DNA of 12,259 bases. Origin: JBGPBY01 sp041481485 (GTDB lineage: Bacteria; Acidobacteriota; Terriglobia; 20CM-2-55-15). Position 1 is the first letter of the stretch; each line of letters starts with the position of its first letter. Shown piece after piece: positions 1-6,907 of the stretch. Both the position numbers and the translations under genes were made by a program. The stretch spans positions 1 through 12,259 of the forward strand of contig JBGPBY010000186.1 of the NCBI GenBank assembly GCA_041481485.1. The letters are read 5' to 3'. Under the pieces are notes generated by a model. The model was not told the origin of the DNA, made no database searches, and worked only from the letters and a program-made list of their open reading frames with translations.

Positions 1-1226
1 ACATTCGGAATCACTTCGGAAGTGCCGGCTTTCGTAACTGTTCCCTGTATGGATCCCCGGGTACCACCTTCCGTTCCGGACAAAGCAGCGGCCGGTAATT
101 GTTGAGGTTCCTCTGGAATCGGCTGTGCCGTCACGATGGCTGCGATCGATTGGGCGGCGCCAACTATCGCTGCGGATGACAGAGTTGATGGCAGAACAAT
201 CGCAGCAGGCAAAAGCTCCGGCGGATTCGTAGAAGAAGCGTTGAGTATCGAAGATTGCCAGAAACCAGTGATTATCCAGACCAACATAAAAGCCAGCGCT
301 GCGGCGGCAGACTGCCAATCCCGGCTTGCGGTCGTTCTGCCCAGAATTCTCCGGATCCGCATTGCCAACTCACTGCCGGTTGCCGCAAGAGCCAGTTCAG
401 GCGCCGCAGCGCGCGTTTGCTCGAGTTCGATGAGTGCCCTGGCGTACATCAAACGATCTCCGCAGACCTGTACGGCGAGATCGTCGCAGCAATTTTCGCG
501 CTCCGTTCGAATTCGTGCCGACAGCCACCACACCGCAGGGTGATAGAAGAGGATCGCTTCCACGCAGCTTTGCAGCACGTTAACGAAGAAATCATGACGG
601 CGAACATGCGCGAGTTCATGGGCGAGTACTGCAAGAAGCTGTTGCTCGGAAAGTCCCGTCACTGCGGAGAGCGGAAGCAGCACCATGGGACGCAGCCAAC
701 CGACAACAAGAGGCGTATCGATAGACCCGCTCACTAACAGCGCGGCTTGTTTTCCCCGAAGGAGTTGTTCCCGAATTCGTTCAAACATTCCCGTAATGGA
801 ATCCGGGACAACAGCATGCGCGGAACGCTTTAATCGCTGAGAAAGCCTCCACGATGAAGCCAGCCGTATCGCACAGATAACAACGCCACCGCTCCATGTC
901 AGGACAATCCACTGTGCCCATACCGCCGTGCCCGAGTTGTGGGATACCCCTGAAGATGGCGCCAACGATTCGCTGATGAAGCGTATGACCCGCGAAGCCA
1001 GTTGGCCCGTCTCCGTGTAAAACACGAACGTCAATATCGGAGCCAACAACATCAAATGAAGTGCAACGACGGAAACAATGTAACGAGTTCCGGCAGTTCG
1101 CTTTGCCAGTAACCTCAGCGCAACGGCTGCGACCATCGCCAGTAGCGCACCCTGCCAGAAGAAATGAAGGAGCGATCCGGCCATGCGTTGGATCACGGCT
1201 GGATTCATCCAGGGCGCGATCGTCAT
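1..1226 (-). CDS. BlaR1-type M56 membrane metalloprotease with CRD ectodomain (third copy), C-terminus outside window
   Basis: The minus-strand frame is open from ATG 1226 to the window edge (408 codons, no stop), so the 3' end is missing. It begins MTIAPWMNPAVIQRMAGSLL and has two N-terminal membrane segments (about residues 15-40 and 47-72) and a third near 100-120. The zinc-protease motif HELAH is at residues 203-207, followed by RTERENCCDDLAV, the usual M56 third-ligand region. A fourth hydrophobic segment follows, and the frame enters a first CRD repeat (TRGSIQGTVTKAGTSE) just before the edge. It aligns residue for residue with the sensor gene at 3380-6220: both have HExxH at 203-207 and similar flanks (GWLRPxVLLPxSAVT). 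The family activates by ectodomain signalling and leads to repressor loss. Its ATG overlaps the stop of a repressor remnant (ATGA), so the ancestral operon order is kept though the repressor is broken. Ligand unknown. Confidence 0.85.
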   Translation of the reverse strand, partial: MTIAPWMNPAVIQRMAGSLLHFFWQGALLAMVAAVALRLLAKRTAGTRYIVSVVALHLMLLAPILTFVFYTETGQLASRVIRFISESLAPSSGVSHNSGTAVWAQWIVLTWSGGVVICAIRLASSWRLSQRLKRSAHAVVPDSITGMFERIREQLLRGKQAALLVSGSIDTPLVVGWLRPMVLLPLSAVTGLSEQQLLAVLAHELAHVRRHDFFVNVLQSCVEAILFYHPAVWWLSARIRTERENCCDDLAVQVCGDRLMYARALIELEQTRAAAPELALAATGSELAMRIRRILGRTTASRDWQSAAAALAFMLVWIITGFWQSSILNASSTNPPELLPAAIVLPSTLSSAAIVGAAQSIAAIVTAQPIPEEPQQLPAAALSGTEGGTRGSIQGTVTKAGTSEVIPN

Positions 1227-1333
1227 TTCTTTTCTTTCCCTGGCATTTCATATTCCTCGATGAGCAGACTTAGATTCGCCAGTTCGTCGCTCGATGCATG
1301 TGTTTTTACTACGAACCGCCTCGTAGCGTCAAA
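1223..1333 (-). pseudogene. C-terminal remnant of a BlaI/MecI-family repressor
   Basis: Upstream of the third sensor the minus strand reads FDATRRFVVKTHASSDELAN then LSLLIEEYEMPGKEKK and a TGA that overlaps the sensor ATG. The stretch ASSDELANLSLLIEEYE resembles the last helix of BlaI/MecI repressors (compare ASLKEIDALKDFIEQY at the end of the intact neighbour repressor), and position and 4-bp coupling match the other operons. The frame closes upstream at TAA (plus 1334-1336) with no ATG or GTG, so the winged-helix DNA-binding part is gone. I infer a deletion with its junction near 1330-1340. The homology covers under 30 residues; position supports it more than sequence does. Confidence 0.55.
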
Positions 1334-1531
1334 TTAAAAACGCCGCTGGGTGGGATAAAACTCTGCCCGGATGAGAAAAATCGCGATGCCAGATGGCAGG
1401 ACCGAACAAATAGATTTTCGGAGGCACAGCGTGCAGCCGTTGCCGCATTCCTTCGATGGCTGAAAAGTCTGGACGATCCGGAGCTGTTCGAGACTGATTT
1501 TTTGGGACATGTTCCTCAGCTCTGGCGATGA
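1298..1531 (+). pseudogene. 3' fragment of an unrecognised small plus-strand gene
   Basis: This plus-strand frame ends in DARWQDRTNRFSEAQRAAVA then AFLRWLKSLDDPELFETDFL and GHVPQLWR. The region has credible protein character: an amphipathic helix 'FSEAQRAAVAAFLRWL' and an acidic end with a terminal aromatic. It recalls the C-terminal end of short uncharacterised proteins such as the DUF6714 type ('T/SPEQxxAVxAFLxxL'), but that is a recollection and not a firm match. The only in-frame ATG (1298) has no Shine-Dalgarno sequence and lies on top of the repressor remnant, so the 5' part is probably lost and the native section likely starts after about 1340. It is convergent with the secreted CRD gene and separated from it by 47 bp with small hairpins. 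Confidence 0.35.
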
Positions 1532-1536
1532 ACTGT

Positions 1537-1569
1537 TTCGCAAAGCGAAGAACCTAACCGAATTCGGTT
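1537..1569. terminator. Possible bidirectional terminator hairpins between convergent genes
   Basis: Two short inverted repeats lie between the plus-strand fragment (stop at 1531) and the minus-strand CRD gene (stop at 1579): TTCGC-AAA-GCGAA at 1537-1549 and the perfect 14-bp palindrome AACCGAATTCGGTT at 1556-1569. Their place between convergent ends fits a terminator role. There is no U-tract, and a palindrome without a loop folds poorly, so this is tentative. Confidence 0.25.
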
Positions 1570-1578
1570 CTGTCCATT

Positions 1579-3348
1579 TCAATTTGGTGAGGAATCGATA
1601 ACATTCACCTTTACATCGAACCTGCGGTTGTCCTCAATGTTGATCGTTGTGCCGCGGGATTCGTATTCTCGGATCACATCGGGATCGCGCCAGGCACCGT
1701 CCAGAATATCTTTCCAGGCAAAGACCCGATAGCTGCCGGCTGGAATTCTGTCGAAGGCGAAGTGTCCTGCACCGTCGGTCCTCATTGCCTTATAAAGATC
1801 CGGCCGTTGCCGCAGTGGTGTATCCGGAACGAGAACGGCGACGACATTCGCAGCGGGAACTCCCTTGTCATCCGCAACTATGCCTTCAAGGGAGCCGGCC
1901 CGCGTGACGAGCTGGATTTCAATACTCTCCGGTGTCGCGCCGTCGAGATGCAAGCCGTCATTCAGGACGTCCTTCTCCCCAAGCCGGATGGACTTCACAT
2001 AGACGTCCTTCAGGTTCGCAGGGATTGGCGCTGGGGGAGGCGTTGGCGGTCTGCCAGTAGGCGGATTGCCCAGAGGGATGTTGCCGACGAGTATTCCTGT
2101 CCGATTAAGTATCGGCGAGACGTTAATCCAATAGTCCCCGGGCGCGATGGCGAAACTAAACGTTCCGTCGACCGCGAAGGAGCCGTTCGGTTGCAATCCT
2201 CCAATCCCCGTAGGATCACCCTGCACACTGAACCGCAATCCCGTAACGTCTTCGGCCCGTGCCTGGCGTCCATCCAACGTGAGCCGGCCCGACACGGTGA
2301 AGCTGGGGTAAATGGGAACGCGTATCTCAAAGTCGTGATCCCGGATCGAAATACGGTACCGGCCGCTTTTCGTGCCGGCGGTCGCAGTGATCACATACTC
2401 GGAGCCGGGTGGCAGTCGTCCAATGCTGAACGCGCCGGTATTCGGGTCCACTGAAACGAGTCCACTCTGGTTTCCTTCAGTGGCTCTTACTTGTGCGTTC
2501 TTGACAATCTCACCGGTCTCACTGTCGACGATCACACCGCGAACCCTGTAGGTGTGGACGGCTCCTGCAACGATATCCATGCCACGGCTCTCGCTGCCTG
2601 CGGCAACGTCGATGGCAACCGCATCCTTTTCCTCCGGGCTTCCTGGGAAATAGATGGGTGCGAAAATCTCGTCATCCTTTGTCGCAGTCACAGGACGGGT
2701 GAGCACGCTGCGGCGGTTCGCGCGGCTGGCAGACAGCCCCACGTCGGTGGCGTCGGCGTTCAAGGTCAATGTGGAAACGATCGGCCCGTTCGGCGGCGTT
2801 GCCGACAAGAAATACCGGCCGGGAGGAAGCCAGAAAAGCCTGTAGTTTCCCTGATCGTCAGTGCGTGTGGACTGAACCGCCGTTAACGTTCTCCTACCGT
2901 CGTTATAGGATGCACGCAGCACCTGAACAAGAGCAATTCCTACGGGGTGTCCCGTTGGGAATGAGATTTTACCGGAGATCGCACCGGTCATCGTGAGGGC
3001 GAGATCCATCTGCGTCAGATGCGCGCCCGAAGCGACATTGAATACAACGCCCGGCACGTTCACTTTGTTTTGACCGTATTCCGAGGACACATATCCATCC
3101 TGCATTGCGACCAGCAGGTATCGGCCCGGGATAACATTCGTGAATCGAAATTCGCCGCTGTCGGAAGACTCGGCAAAGTAGGTTTCGGCGTTGCTTCCTT
3201 CGACTGTGCGCAACTCGATACGGGCTCCAGCCGGCGCCGTTGACGAGCCATGAACGAGGACTCTGCCTTCGACCGTTGCCGCCGATTGCGAGGTTTGTGC
3301 ATTCTGCGAGAATAGCGCCAGGAACATTATGAGTATGGTCATCTGCAT
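1579..3348 (-). CDS. Secreted carboxypeptidase-regulatory-like repeat protein (left operon, gene 3)
   Basis: A 589-residue protein. The start ATG 3348 is supported by GGAGG seven bases upstream. The N-terminus MQMTILIMFLALFSQNAQTS is a signal peptide (cleavage probably around residue 20-23), so the protein is exported; no other membrane segment is obvious. CRD-type beta-sandwich repeats follow: about 26-125 (VEGRVLVHG...GEFRFTNVIPGRYLLVA, then EYGQ at 90-93), 130-185 (TGAISGKIS...TDDQGNYRLFWLPPGRYF), near 268 (YRVRGVIVDSETGE), 350-400 (FTVSGRLTLDG), and a C-terminal block from about 505 (VLVPDTPLRQR...GAW...ESRG). A proline-rich loop (NPPTGRPPTPPPAPIPAN) interrupts the fourth unit. No catalytic motif is seen. 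The whole protein is laid out like the ectodomain of the sensor upstream (31-bp gap, same operon). Likely a binding or structural partner; ligand and function unknown. Its C-terminus (VNVIDSSPN) is a little unlike the paralogues, which end IRR, AIR or IPR. Confidence 0.9.
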   Translation of the reverse strand: MQMTILIMFLALFSQNAQTSQSAATVEGRVLVHGSSTAPAGARIELRTVEGSNAETYFAESSDSGEFRFTNVIPGRYLLVAMQDGYVSSEYGQNKVNVPGVVFNVASGAHLTQMDLALTMTGAISGKISFPTGHPVGIALVQVLRASYNDGRRTLTAVQSTRTDDQGNYRLFWLPPGRYFLSATPPNGPIVSTLTLNADATDVGLSASRANRRSVLTRPVTATKDDEIFAPIYFPGSPEEKDAVAIDVAAGSESRGMDIVAGAVHTYRVRGVIVDSETGEIVKNAQVRATEGNQSGLVSVDPNTGAFSIGRLPPGSEYVITATAGTKSGRYRISIRDHDFEIRVPIYPSFTVSGRLTLDGRQARAEDVTGLRFSVQGDPTGIGGLQPNGSFAVDGTFSFAIAPGDYWINVSPILNRTGILVGNIPLGNPPTGRPPTPPPAPIPANLKDVYVKSIRLGEKDVLNDGLHLDGATPESIEIQLVTRAGSLEGIVADDKGVPAANVVAVLVPDTPLRQRPDLYKAMRTDGAGHFAFDRIPAGSYRVFAWKDILDGAWRDPDVIREYESRGTTINIEDNRRFDVKVNVIDSSPN

Positions 3349-3379
3349 TGGGCATCCTCCGCTGATGCGTCGAACATGT

Positions 3380-6220
3380 TTATCGAGGAATTGCCAGACC
3401 GTCGAGGGTCGCTGTGGACTTTGCTATTACGGTGATTGTTCTGCCACGAGACTCAACGGTCTTCATGAAGGCTTCATTCTCCCAGGCTCCTTCAGTCACA
3501 TAGTCCCATCCGAAGAGTTTGTAGACTCCTGGGGGAACATCCTCGATGGCGAAGCGACCCAGTAGATCGGAAGTTACTTGCTTAAAGAGATTCTTCTGAC
3601 GTCGCAGCGACGCTTCAGGTACCAGCACCACGACTGCATTCGAGAACGGTTCCCGCCGCTCACTAATCGTGGATCCTTCAATCTTTCCCGGATCGGTTCC
3701 AATGCGTATTTCAAATGGAGCTATGGCAGACCCGTCGATATGAATTCCCGCCGCCAGGATATTTTCCAGCCCCGATTGTGCGGTTTGGAGATACGCGCCT
3801 TTGGGCAAGCCGGCAATGTTGAGACGGTAATCGCCAACGCCCATCGGTGGCAGCTTGAACGCGCCGTCGGCGGCTACGGTTCCATTTCCGCCATTTGCTG
3901 CATTTCCTGCATTCCCTGTAGGGGCCCCGCGATTACCCGCAGCGGTTGGGGCCTGGGGAAGGGCAAGCAGATCCGGATCTCGCACCAGCGAGATTCTCAG
4001 AGCGGACAATGGAATCTTTTCGGCATCACCATTAATCGTCACGTGCCCGCTGATTTCCACACCCGGCGTCACTGTTAACTTGAGCCGATCCAAATTGGCG
4101 TTACCCACATCAATGGAAATTCGCCCGCTCAATGCGCCGGACGGCGACGACGCGGAGGCATACAACACATACGAACCCGGGACAACGCCCAACACTTCAA
4201 AGGAGCCTTGCCGGTCGGTTGTGGCATTCGGTATGACGGTGTCGGCGGTCCAGTTGCGAGGTATCAGCCGAATCGACACCGGCTGTGCGGGCTGCGAGCC
4301 CTCGCTGTTCATGACGTTGCCTCGGACACGAAAGGCGCGCGCGATACCGGGAGCAATGGAAACGTTGATTCCTTCCTGTGTTTTCCCGGACGTCACATCG
4401 ATACCGACGGCTTGTGCTGGATCCAGCGTGTTCCCGTAATAAACCATACGGTCGGTCTCTTCGACGACGCCATCGCTGGTGGTCATGTGCCTGATGACGG
4501 GTGACGAGACTTCCTCATATGTGCCGGCCCGTCCGGGCGCCGGCATTTCAATGGAAATCGTTTTCCGCGTCACGTCCTCCGTGCGAGTTCCAATGTAGTA
4601 CTTTCCGGGGCTCAGCCAAAACAACCGGTATTGTCCGAGATCATCGGTCTGTACCGCCTGGAGAATGTTCAACACCGGCTGACCATCTCGATAGCTCATC
4701 TCCATCGCGACGACGCGGGCGCGGGCAACCGCCTCGCCGTGAGTTCCCGTAACTCGTCCAGCCACGGCGCCTGACAGGACCATCTCGATCCGCATGTTCT
4801 CCATCTTCTGGGACGATCCCAGTCGGATTGTCGCGCCTCGAGACCGGGGATTCTTCTGTCCGTATTCACCAGGCTGATAATCGCTCAACGGAAGGTCCGC
4901 AACCAGTCGGTAGCCACCTTCCGATAAGTCGCGAAATGCAAACCTTCCATCGGAGCCCGAAACGATCAGACGCGGCGGAGCGGAGTTGCCGGTGCTTGCG
5001 GAGAGCTGCGTGAGCTCCACGTTTGCCCCTGCCAATCCTTCGGACGTGCCCGCTTTCACGACAATGCCATCGATCGATGCGCCGCTGGACGGCTGCGTTC
5101 CAATCGTTTGCTGTGCCGTCACGATAGCGGTGATGGCGCTGAGCGCTGCCGCGAGCGGTGGCCGCGATGGGGTTTTGTCCTGTACGATCATCGGCGCCAC
5201 AGCGACTTTGGCTGGTGGAGCCAGTGGTATGGCTTGAACCGTGGTGGATTGAAACGTCCCGACGATACACCAGGTCGCAATGGTCACCGTGACCGCAACC
5301 ACGGACTGCCATTCATAGCCGGCTGTCCGGCCGCCGAGAATGCGGTGGACACGTTCGGTCAATCCGGCGCCGGTTGCGGCAACGGAAAATGCTGGATGTG
5401 CCTCCCGGCTTCGTTCCAGTTCCAGGAGCGCTTCGGCATACAGCAGCCGATCGCCGCACAATTGCACCGCGAGGTCATCGCAGCAATGTTCGCGTTCGCT
5501 GCGGATCCGCGCCGACAGCCACCACACTGCAGGATGGTAAAAGAGAATGGCTTCCAGACACCGCTGCATCACATTGACAAGGAAGTCATGGCGGCGAATA
5601 TGCGCCATTTCATGAGCGAGCACGGCACGCAACTGGAGCTCGTCAAGCCGTGTGACCGCAGAAACCGGAAGCAGAACGATGGGACGAAGCCATCCGATAA
5701 CGGACGGCACATGGATACCGGCTTGAACGAGAAGGCGTACCGGCCTTTGTATAGACATCCAATCTCCGACTGCTTCGAACATTTGATAAACCGAAGCGGG
5801 AATCTCAAGTTGCTGGGATGCCAGCAGACGACGAGTTGCGATCCATCCGATGCCCATACGGATCGAACCCGCCGCAACTCCTAAAGACCAGACAATGACA
5901 ATCCACTGTGTCCACAATGCGGTATTCGCCATACCAAGCGAAGTCTGCGCGGTATCCACCAGCACGGAGTTTTCGAAGTGCAACACTCTCAACGCTACCG
6001 CGCCAGTTTGGGCGTAAAACACGAAAGTCAGCGTCGGTGCTGCGAGCATCGCTGCCAGTGCCGCACAAGAAACGGCATAACGCCACTCCGCCCGCTTCCG
6101 CGCCAGAAGACGCAGGCACACCGCGGTGACAGCGGCAATGACAGCGCCTTGCCACAGAAAATGAATCAATGATCCCGCAAGCCGCTGGGTGAATTCCGGA
6201 GTTATCCAAGTTGGGGTCAT
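3380..6220 (-). CDS. BlaR1-type M56 membrane metalloprotease fused to CRD-repeat ectodomain (left operon, gene 2)
   Basis: Start: ATG 6220 has AGAGG six bases upstream; a GTG at 6223 would give one extra residue and worse spacing. The protein is 946 residues. Membrane segments lie at about 15-40, 47-72, 102-125 and 305-323. The M56 metalloprotease part carries HEMAH at 203-207 and the SEREHCCDDLAV region (E242/E244) that supplies the third zinc ligand in this family; spacing is close to classical BlaR1. From about 383 to the end it has CRD repeats (SIDGIVVKAG; EYGQ near 452; SGAVAGRVTG; TDDLGQYRLFWLSPGKYY 525-542) in place of the penicillin-binding sensor domain of BlaR1. An Asn/Gly/Ala-rich linker sits at about 752-778, and a conserved end block starts near 865 (VLVPEASLRRQ...EGAW...ESRG). 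By analogy an outside signal activates the cytoplasmic-face protease and removes the upstream repressor (15-bp gap). The ligand is unknown; a beta-lactam sensor is unlikely, since no SxxK/KTG sensor domain is visible. Confidence 0.9.
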   Translation of the reverse strand: MTPTWITPEFTQRLAGSLIHFLWQGAVIAAVTAVCLRLLARKRAEWRYAVSCAALAAMLAAPTLTFVFYAQTGAVALRVLHFENSVLVDTAQTSLGMANTALWTQWIVIVWSLGVAAGSIRMGIGWIATRRLLASQQLEIPASVYQMFEAVGDWMSIQRPVRLLVQAGIHVPSVIGWLRPIVLLPVSAVTRLDELQLRAVLAHEMAHIRRHDFLVNVMQRCLEAILFYHPAVWWLSARIRSEREHCCDDLAVQLCGDRLLYAEALLELERSREAHPAFSVAATGAGLTERVHRILGGRTAGYEWQSVVAVTVTIATWCIVGTFQSTTVQAIPLAPPAKVAVAPMIVQDKTPSRPPLAAALSAITAIVTAQQTIGTQPSSGASIDGIVVKAGTSEGLAGANVELTQLSASTGNSAPPRLIVSGSDGRFAFRDLSEGGYRLVADLPLSDYQPGEYGQKNPRSRGATIRLGSSQKMENMRIEMVLSGAVAGRVTGTHGEAVARARVVAMEMSYRDGQPVLNILQAVQTDDLGQYRLFWLSPGKYYIGTRTEDVTRKTISIEMPAPGRAGTYEEVSSPVIRHMTTSDGVVEETDRMVYYGNTLDPAQAVGIDVTSGKTQEGINVSIAPGIARAFRVRGNVMNSEGSQPAQPVSIRLIPRNWTADTVIPNATTDRQGSFEVLGVVPGSYVLYASASSPSGALSGRISIDVGNANLDRLKLTVTPGVEISGHVTINGDAEKIPLSALRISLVRDPDLLALPQAPTAAGNRGAPTGNAGNAANGGNGTVAADGAFKLPPMGVGDYRLNIAGLPKGAYLQTAQSGLENILAAGIHIDGSAIAPFEIRIGTDPGKIEGSTISERREPFSNAVVVLVPEASLRRQKNLFKQVTSDLLGRFAIEDVPPGVYKLFGWDYVTEGAWENEAFMKTVESRGRTITVIAKSTATLDGLAIPR

Positions 6221-6235
6221 CACAAACCTCTTTTG

Positions 6236-6640
6236 CTACTTCTTCTTCGTGCGCCGCCGGTACTGCTCGATGAAATCTTTTAGTGCATCAATCTCTTTCA
6301 ACGACGCGGGCTTCGCTCCCAGAGCGCTGACCAGAAGCCTCTGTGCCGAGCCTGCAAAGACGCGATTCATTAAATCGGACGCGAGTTGCTGTTGGGCATC
6401 TTCGCGCCGGATCAGGGGATGGTAGACGTGAGAACGCTCGCGCTCATCTCTGGACACAAGGCCGCGATCCGTCATCACCTGCATCATCTTTAACGTTGTT
6501 GTGTACTGCGACGGCTTTGCTCGCGACAGTTCCTCATGGACCTGCCGGACAGTCAACGGGCCGCGGTCCCAAAGTATCTTCAGAATCTCGAGCTGCGCGT
6601 CGGTGGGCCTGGATTGAACTTTTGCTTTCATGTACGTCAT
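6236..6640 (-). CDS. BlaI/MecI-family winged-helix repressor (left operon, gene 1)
   Basis: The core RPTDAQLEILKILWDRGPLT, VRQVHEELSRAKPSQYTTTL and KMMQVMTDRGLVSRDERERS is the typical BlaI/MecI/CopY winged helix, followed by a C-terminal dimerisation part (NRVFAGSAQRLLVSAL...DFIEQYRRRTKKK). It would bind an operator as a dimer and repress its own operon until the paired sensor triggers its cleavage. The start is uncertain: ATG 6640 (134 aa) and ATG 6631 (131 aa) are both possible and neither has a clear Shine-Dalgarno sequence. A TTG start at 6673 is open but would put the 18-bp operator palindrome inside the gene, so I reject it. The family's usual length of about 120-135 aa suits either ATG. 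The sensor gene follows after 15 bp. Confidence 0.9.
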   Translation of the reverse strand: MTYMKAKVQSRPTDAQLEILKILWDRGPLTVRQVHEELSRAKPSQYTTTLKMMQVMTDRGLVSRDERERSHVYHPLIRREDAQQQLASDLMNRVFAGSAQRLLVSALGAKPASLKEIDALKDFIEQYRRRTKKK

Positions 6641-6645
6641 CAGTA

Positions 6646-6669
6646 CTACGTCAGCTGACGTAGAGTCAA
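6646..6669 (-). promoter_or_regulatory. Candidate BlaI/MecI operator palindrome with adjacent -35-like element
   Basis: CTACGTCAGCTGACGTAG at 6646-6663 is a perfect 18-bp palindrome. On the minus strand it is directly preceded by TTGACT (plus 6664-6669), a good -35 match, so the palindrome would fill the -35/-10 spacer. It begins 6 bp upstream of ATG 6640. A dyad with TAC/GTA-type half-sites at the promoter of a BlaI/MecI gene is what autorepression predicts. The -10 (GTACTG or TACTGA) is weak. An additional TACGTCA half-site lies at 6633-6639. Operator role is inferred. Confidence 0.6.
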
Positions 6670-6698
6670 ACAAAATATGCGCATGTCACGGCGTTCGC

Positions 6699-6726
6699 GT
6701 GGGTCAATTTGAAATCTGCGACCCAC
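6699..6726. repeat. Inverted repeat with 7-bp stem; its first 24 bp recur at 12122
   Basis: GTGGGTC (6699-6705) and GACCCAC (6720-6726) are exact reverse complements around a 14-nt loop (AATTTGAAATCTGC). It could form a hairpin or be a protein-binding dyad. Bases 6699-6722 are repeated exactly and in the same orientation at 12122-12145, just after the right operon. It lies between two divergent promoters, so a terminator role is unlikely. Confidence 0.7.
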
Positions 6727-6830
6727 TGCAGGCGCGGTCTATGACCGCGCACAGTTTTTCAGAACGGGATTCCTCGAACTGGTAATTCATAAACGAAAGA
6801 TTGTGCGCGGTCATAGACCGCGCCTACAGT
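6725..6830. repeat. REPIN-like element: two inverted REP-type hairpins around a 46-bp spacer
   Basis: Bases 6725-6754 and 6801-6830 are inverted repeats matching at 28 of 30 positions. Each arm contains its own perfect hairpin, GCGCGGTC-TAT-GACCGCGC in the left arm and the ATA-loop complement in the right arm. Read outward-in, the right arm begins CTGTAG directly before the GGCGCGGTC stem. A GTAG beside a GC-rich hairpin is the hallmark of REP sequences moved by RAYT (IS200-like tyrosine) transposases; the left arm has GCAG there. No RAYT gene is in the window, so it would be a non-autonomous copy. Confidence 0.75.
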
Positions 6831-6851
6831 AAGACCCGTTGCCTGCATTTC

Positions 6852-6880
6852 TTGACGGGAGCCGCTGTTCATGTTATTAG
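6852..6880 (+). promoter_or_regulatory. Candidate promoter of the right operon
   Basis: TTGACG (6852-6857) and TATTAG (6875-6880) are separated by 17 bp, a good sigma-70-type arrangement 28 bp before ATG 6908. Unlike the left operon, I see no strong palindrome here; TACAGTA at 6825-6831 is the nearest TACA-type half-site. How the right repressor recognises its own promoter is not evident. Confidence 0.45.
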
Positions 6881-6907
6881 TTTCGCACTTCGTTAAAAGA
6901 ATCACAT

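Noticed and set aside
51..65. GGATCCCCGGGTACC is identical to part of a pUC polylinker (BamHI-SmaI-KpnI), suggesting vector contamination.
   Set aside because: The match stops after 15 bp on both sides, and the frame reads through it as GTRGSIQ at the expected start of the first CRD repeat, so it is chance.
781..1251. A 156-codon minus-strand open frame overlapping the third sensor.
   Set aside because: It is in a different frame from the conserved M56 protein, which is uninterrupted over the same bases, and its composition (Cys, Arg, Gly rich) is that of a shadow frame.
1334..1582. An 82-codon minus-strand frame in the gap between the secreted CRD gene and the repressor remnant.
   Set aside because: It needs a TTG start inside the preceding stop region and lacks protein-like patterning; the opposite strand reads far better.
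1566..1590. A degenerate copy of the 24-bp repeat at the end of the left operon (AAATTGAAATGGACA on the minus strand), which would give both operons the same border.
   Set aside because: Only about 9 of 10 central A/T-rich bases match and the GTGGGTC arm is absent; this is not above chance.
3880..3965. Short repetitive coding stretch (Gly/Asn/Ala-rich) in the left sensor considered as a tandem repeat or CRISPR-like array.
   Set aside because: It is an in-frame low-complexity linker without regular repeat and spacer units.
5108..5884. A 258-codon plus-strand frame antisense to the left sensor; likewise 1762-2454 antisense to the secreted CRD gene.
   Set aside because: Both lie opposite strongly conserved coding sequence, have no ribosome site and no recognisable protein character; long antisense frames are expected in GC-rich genes.
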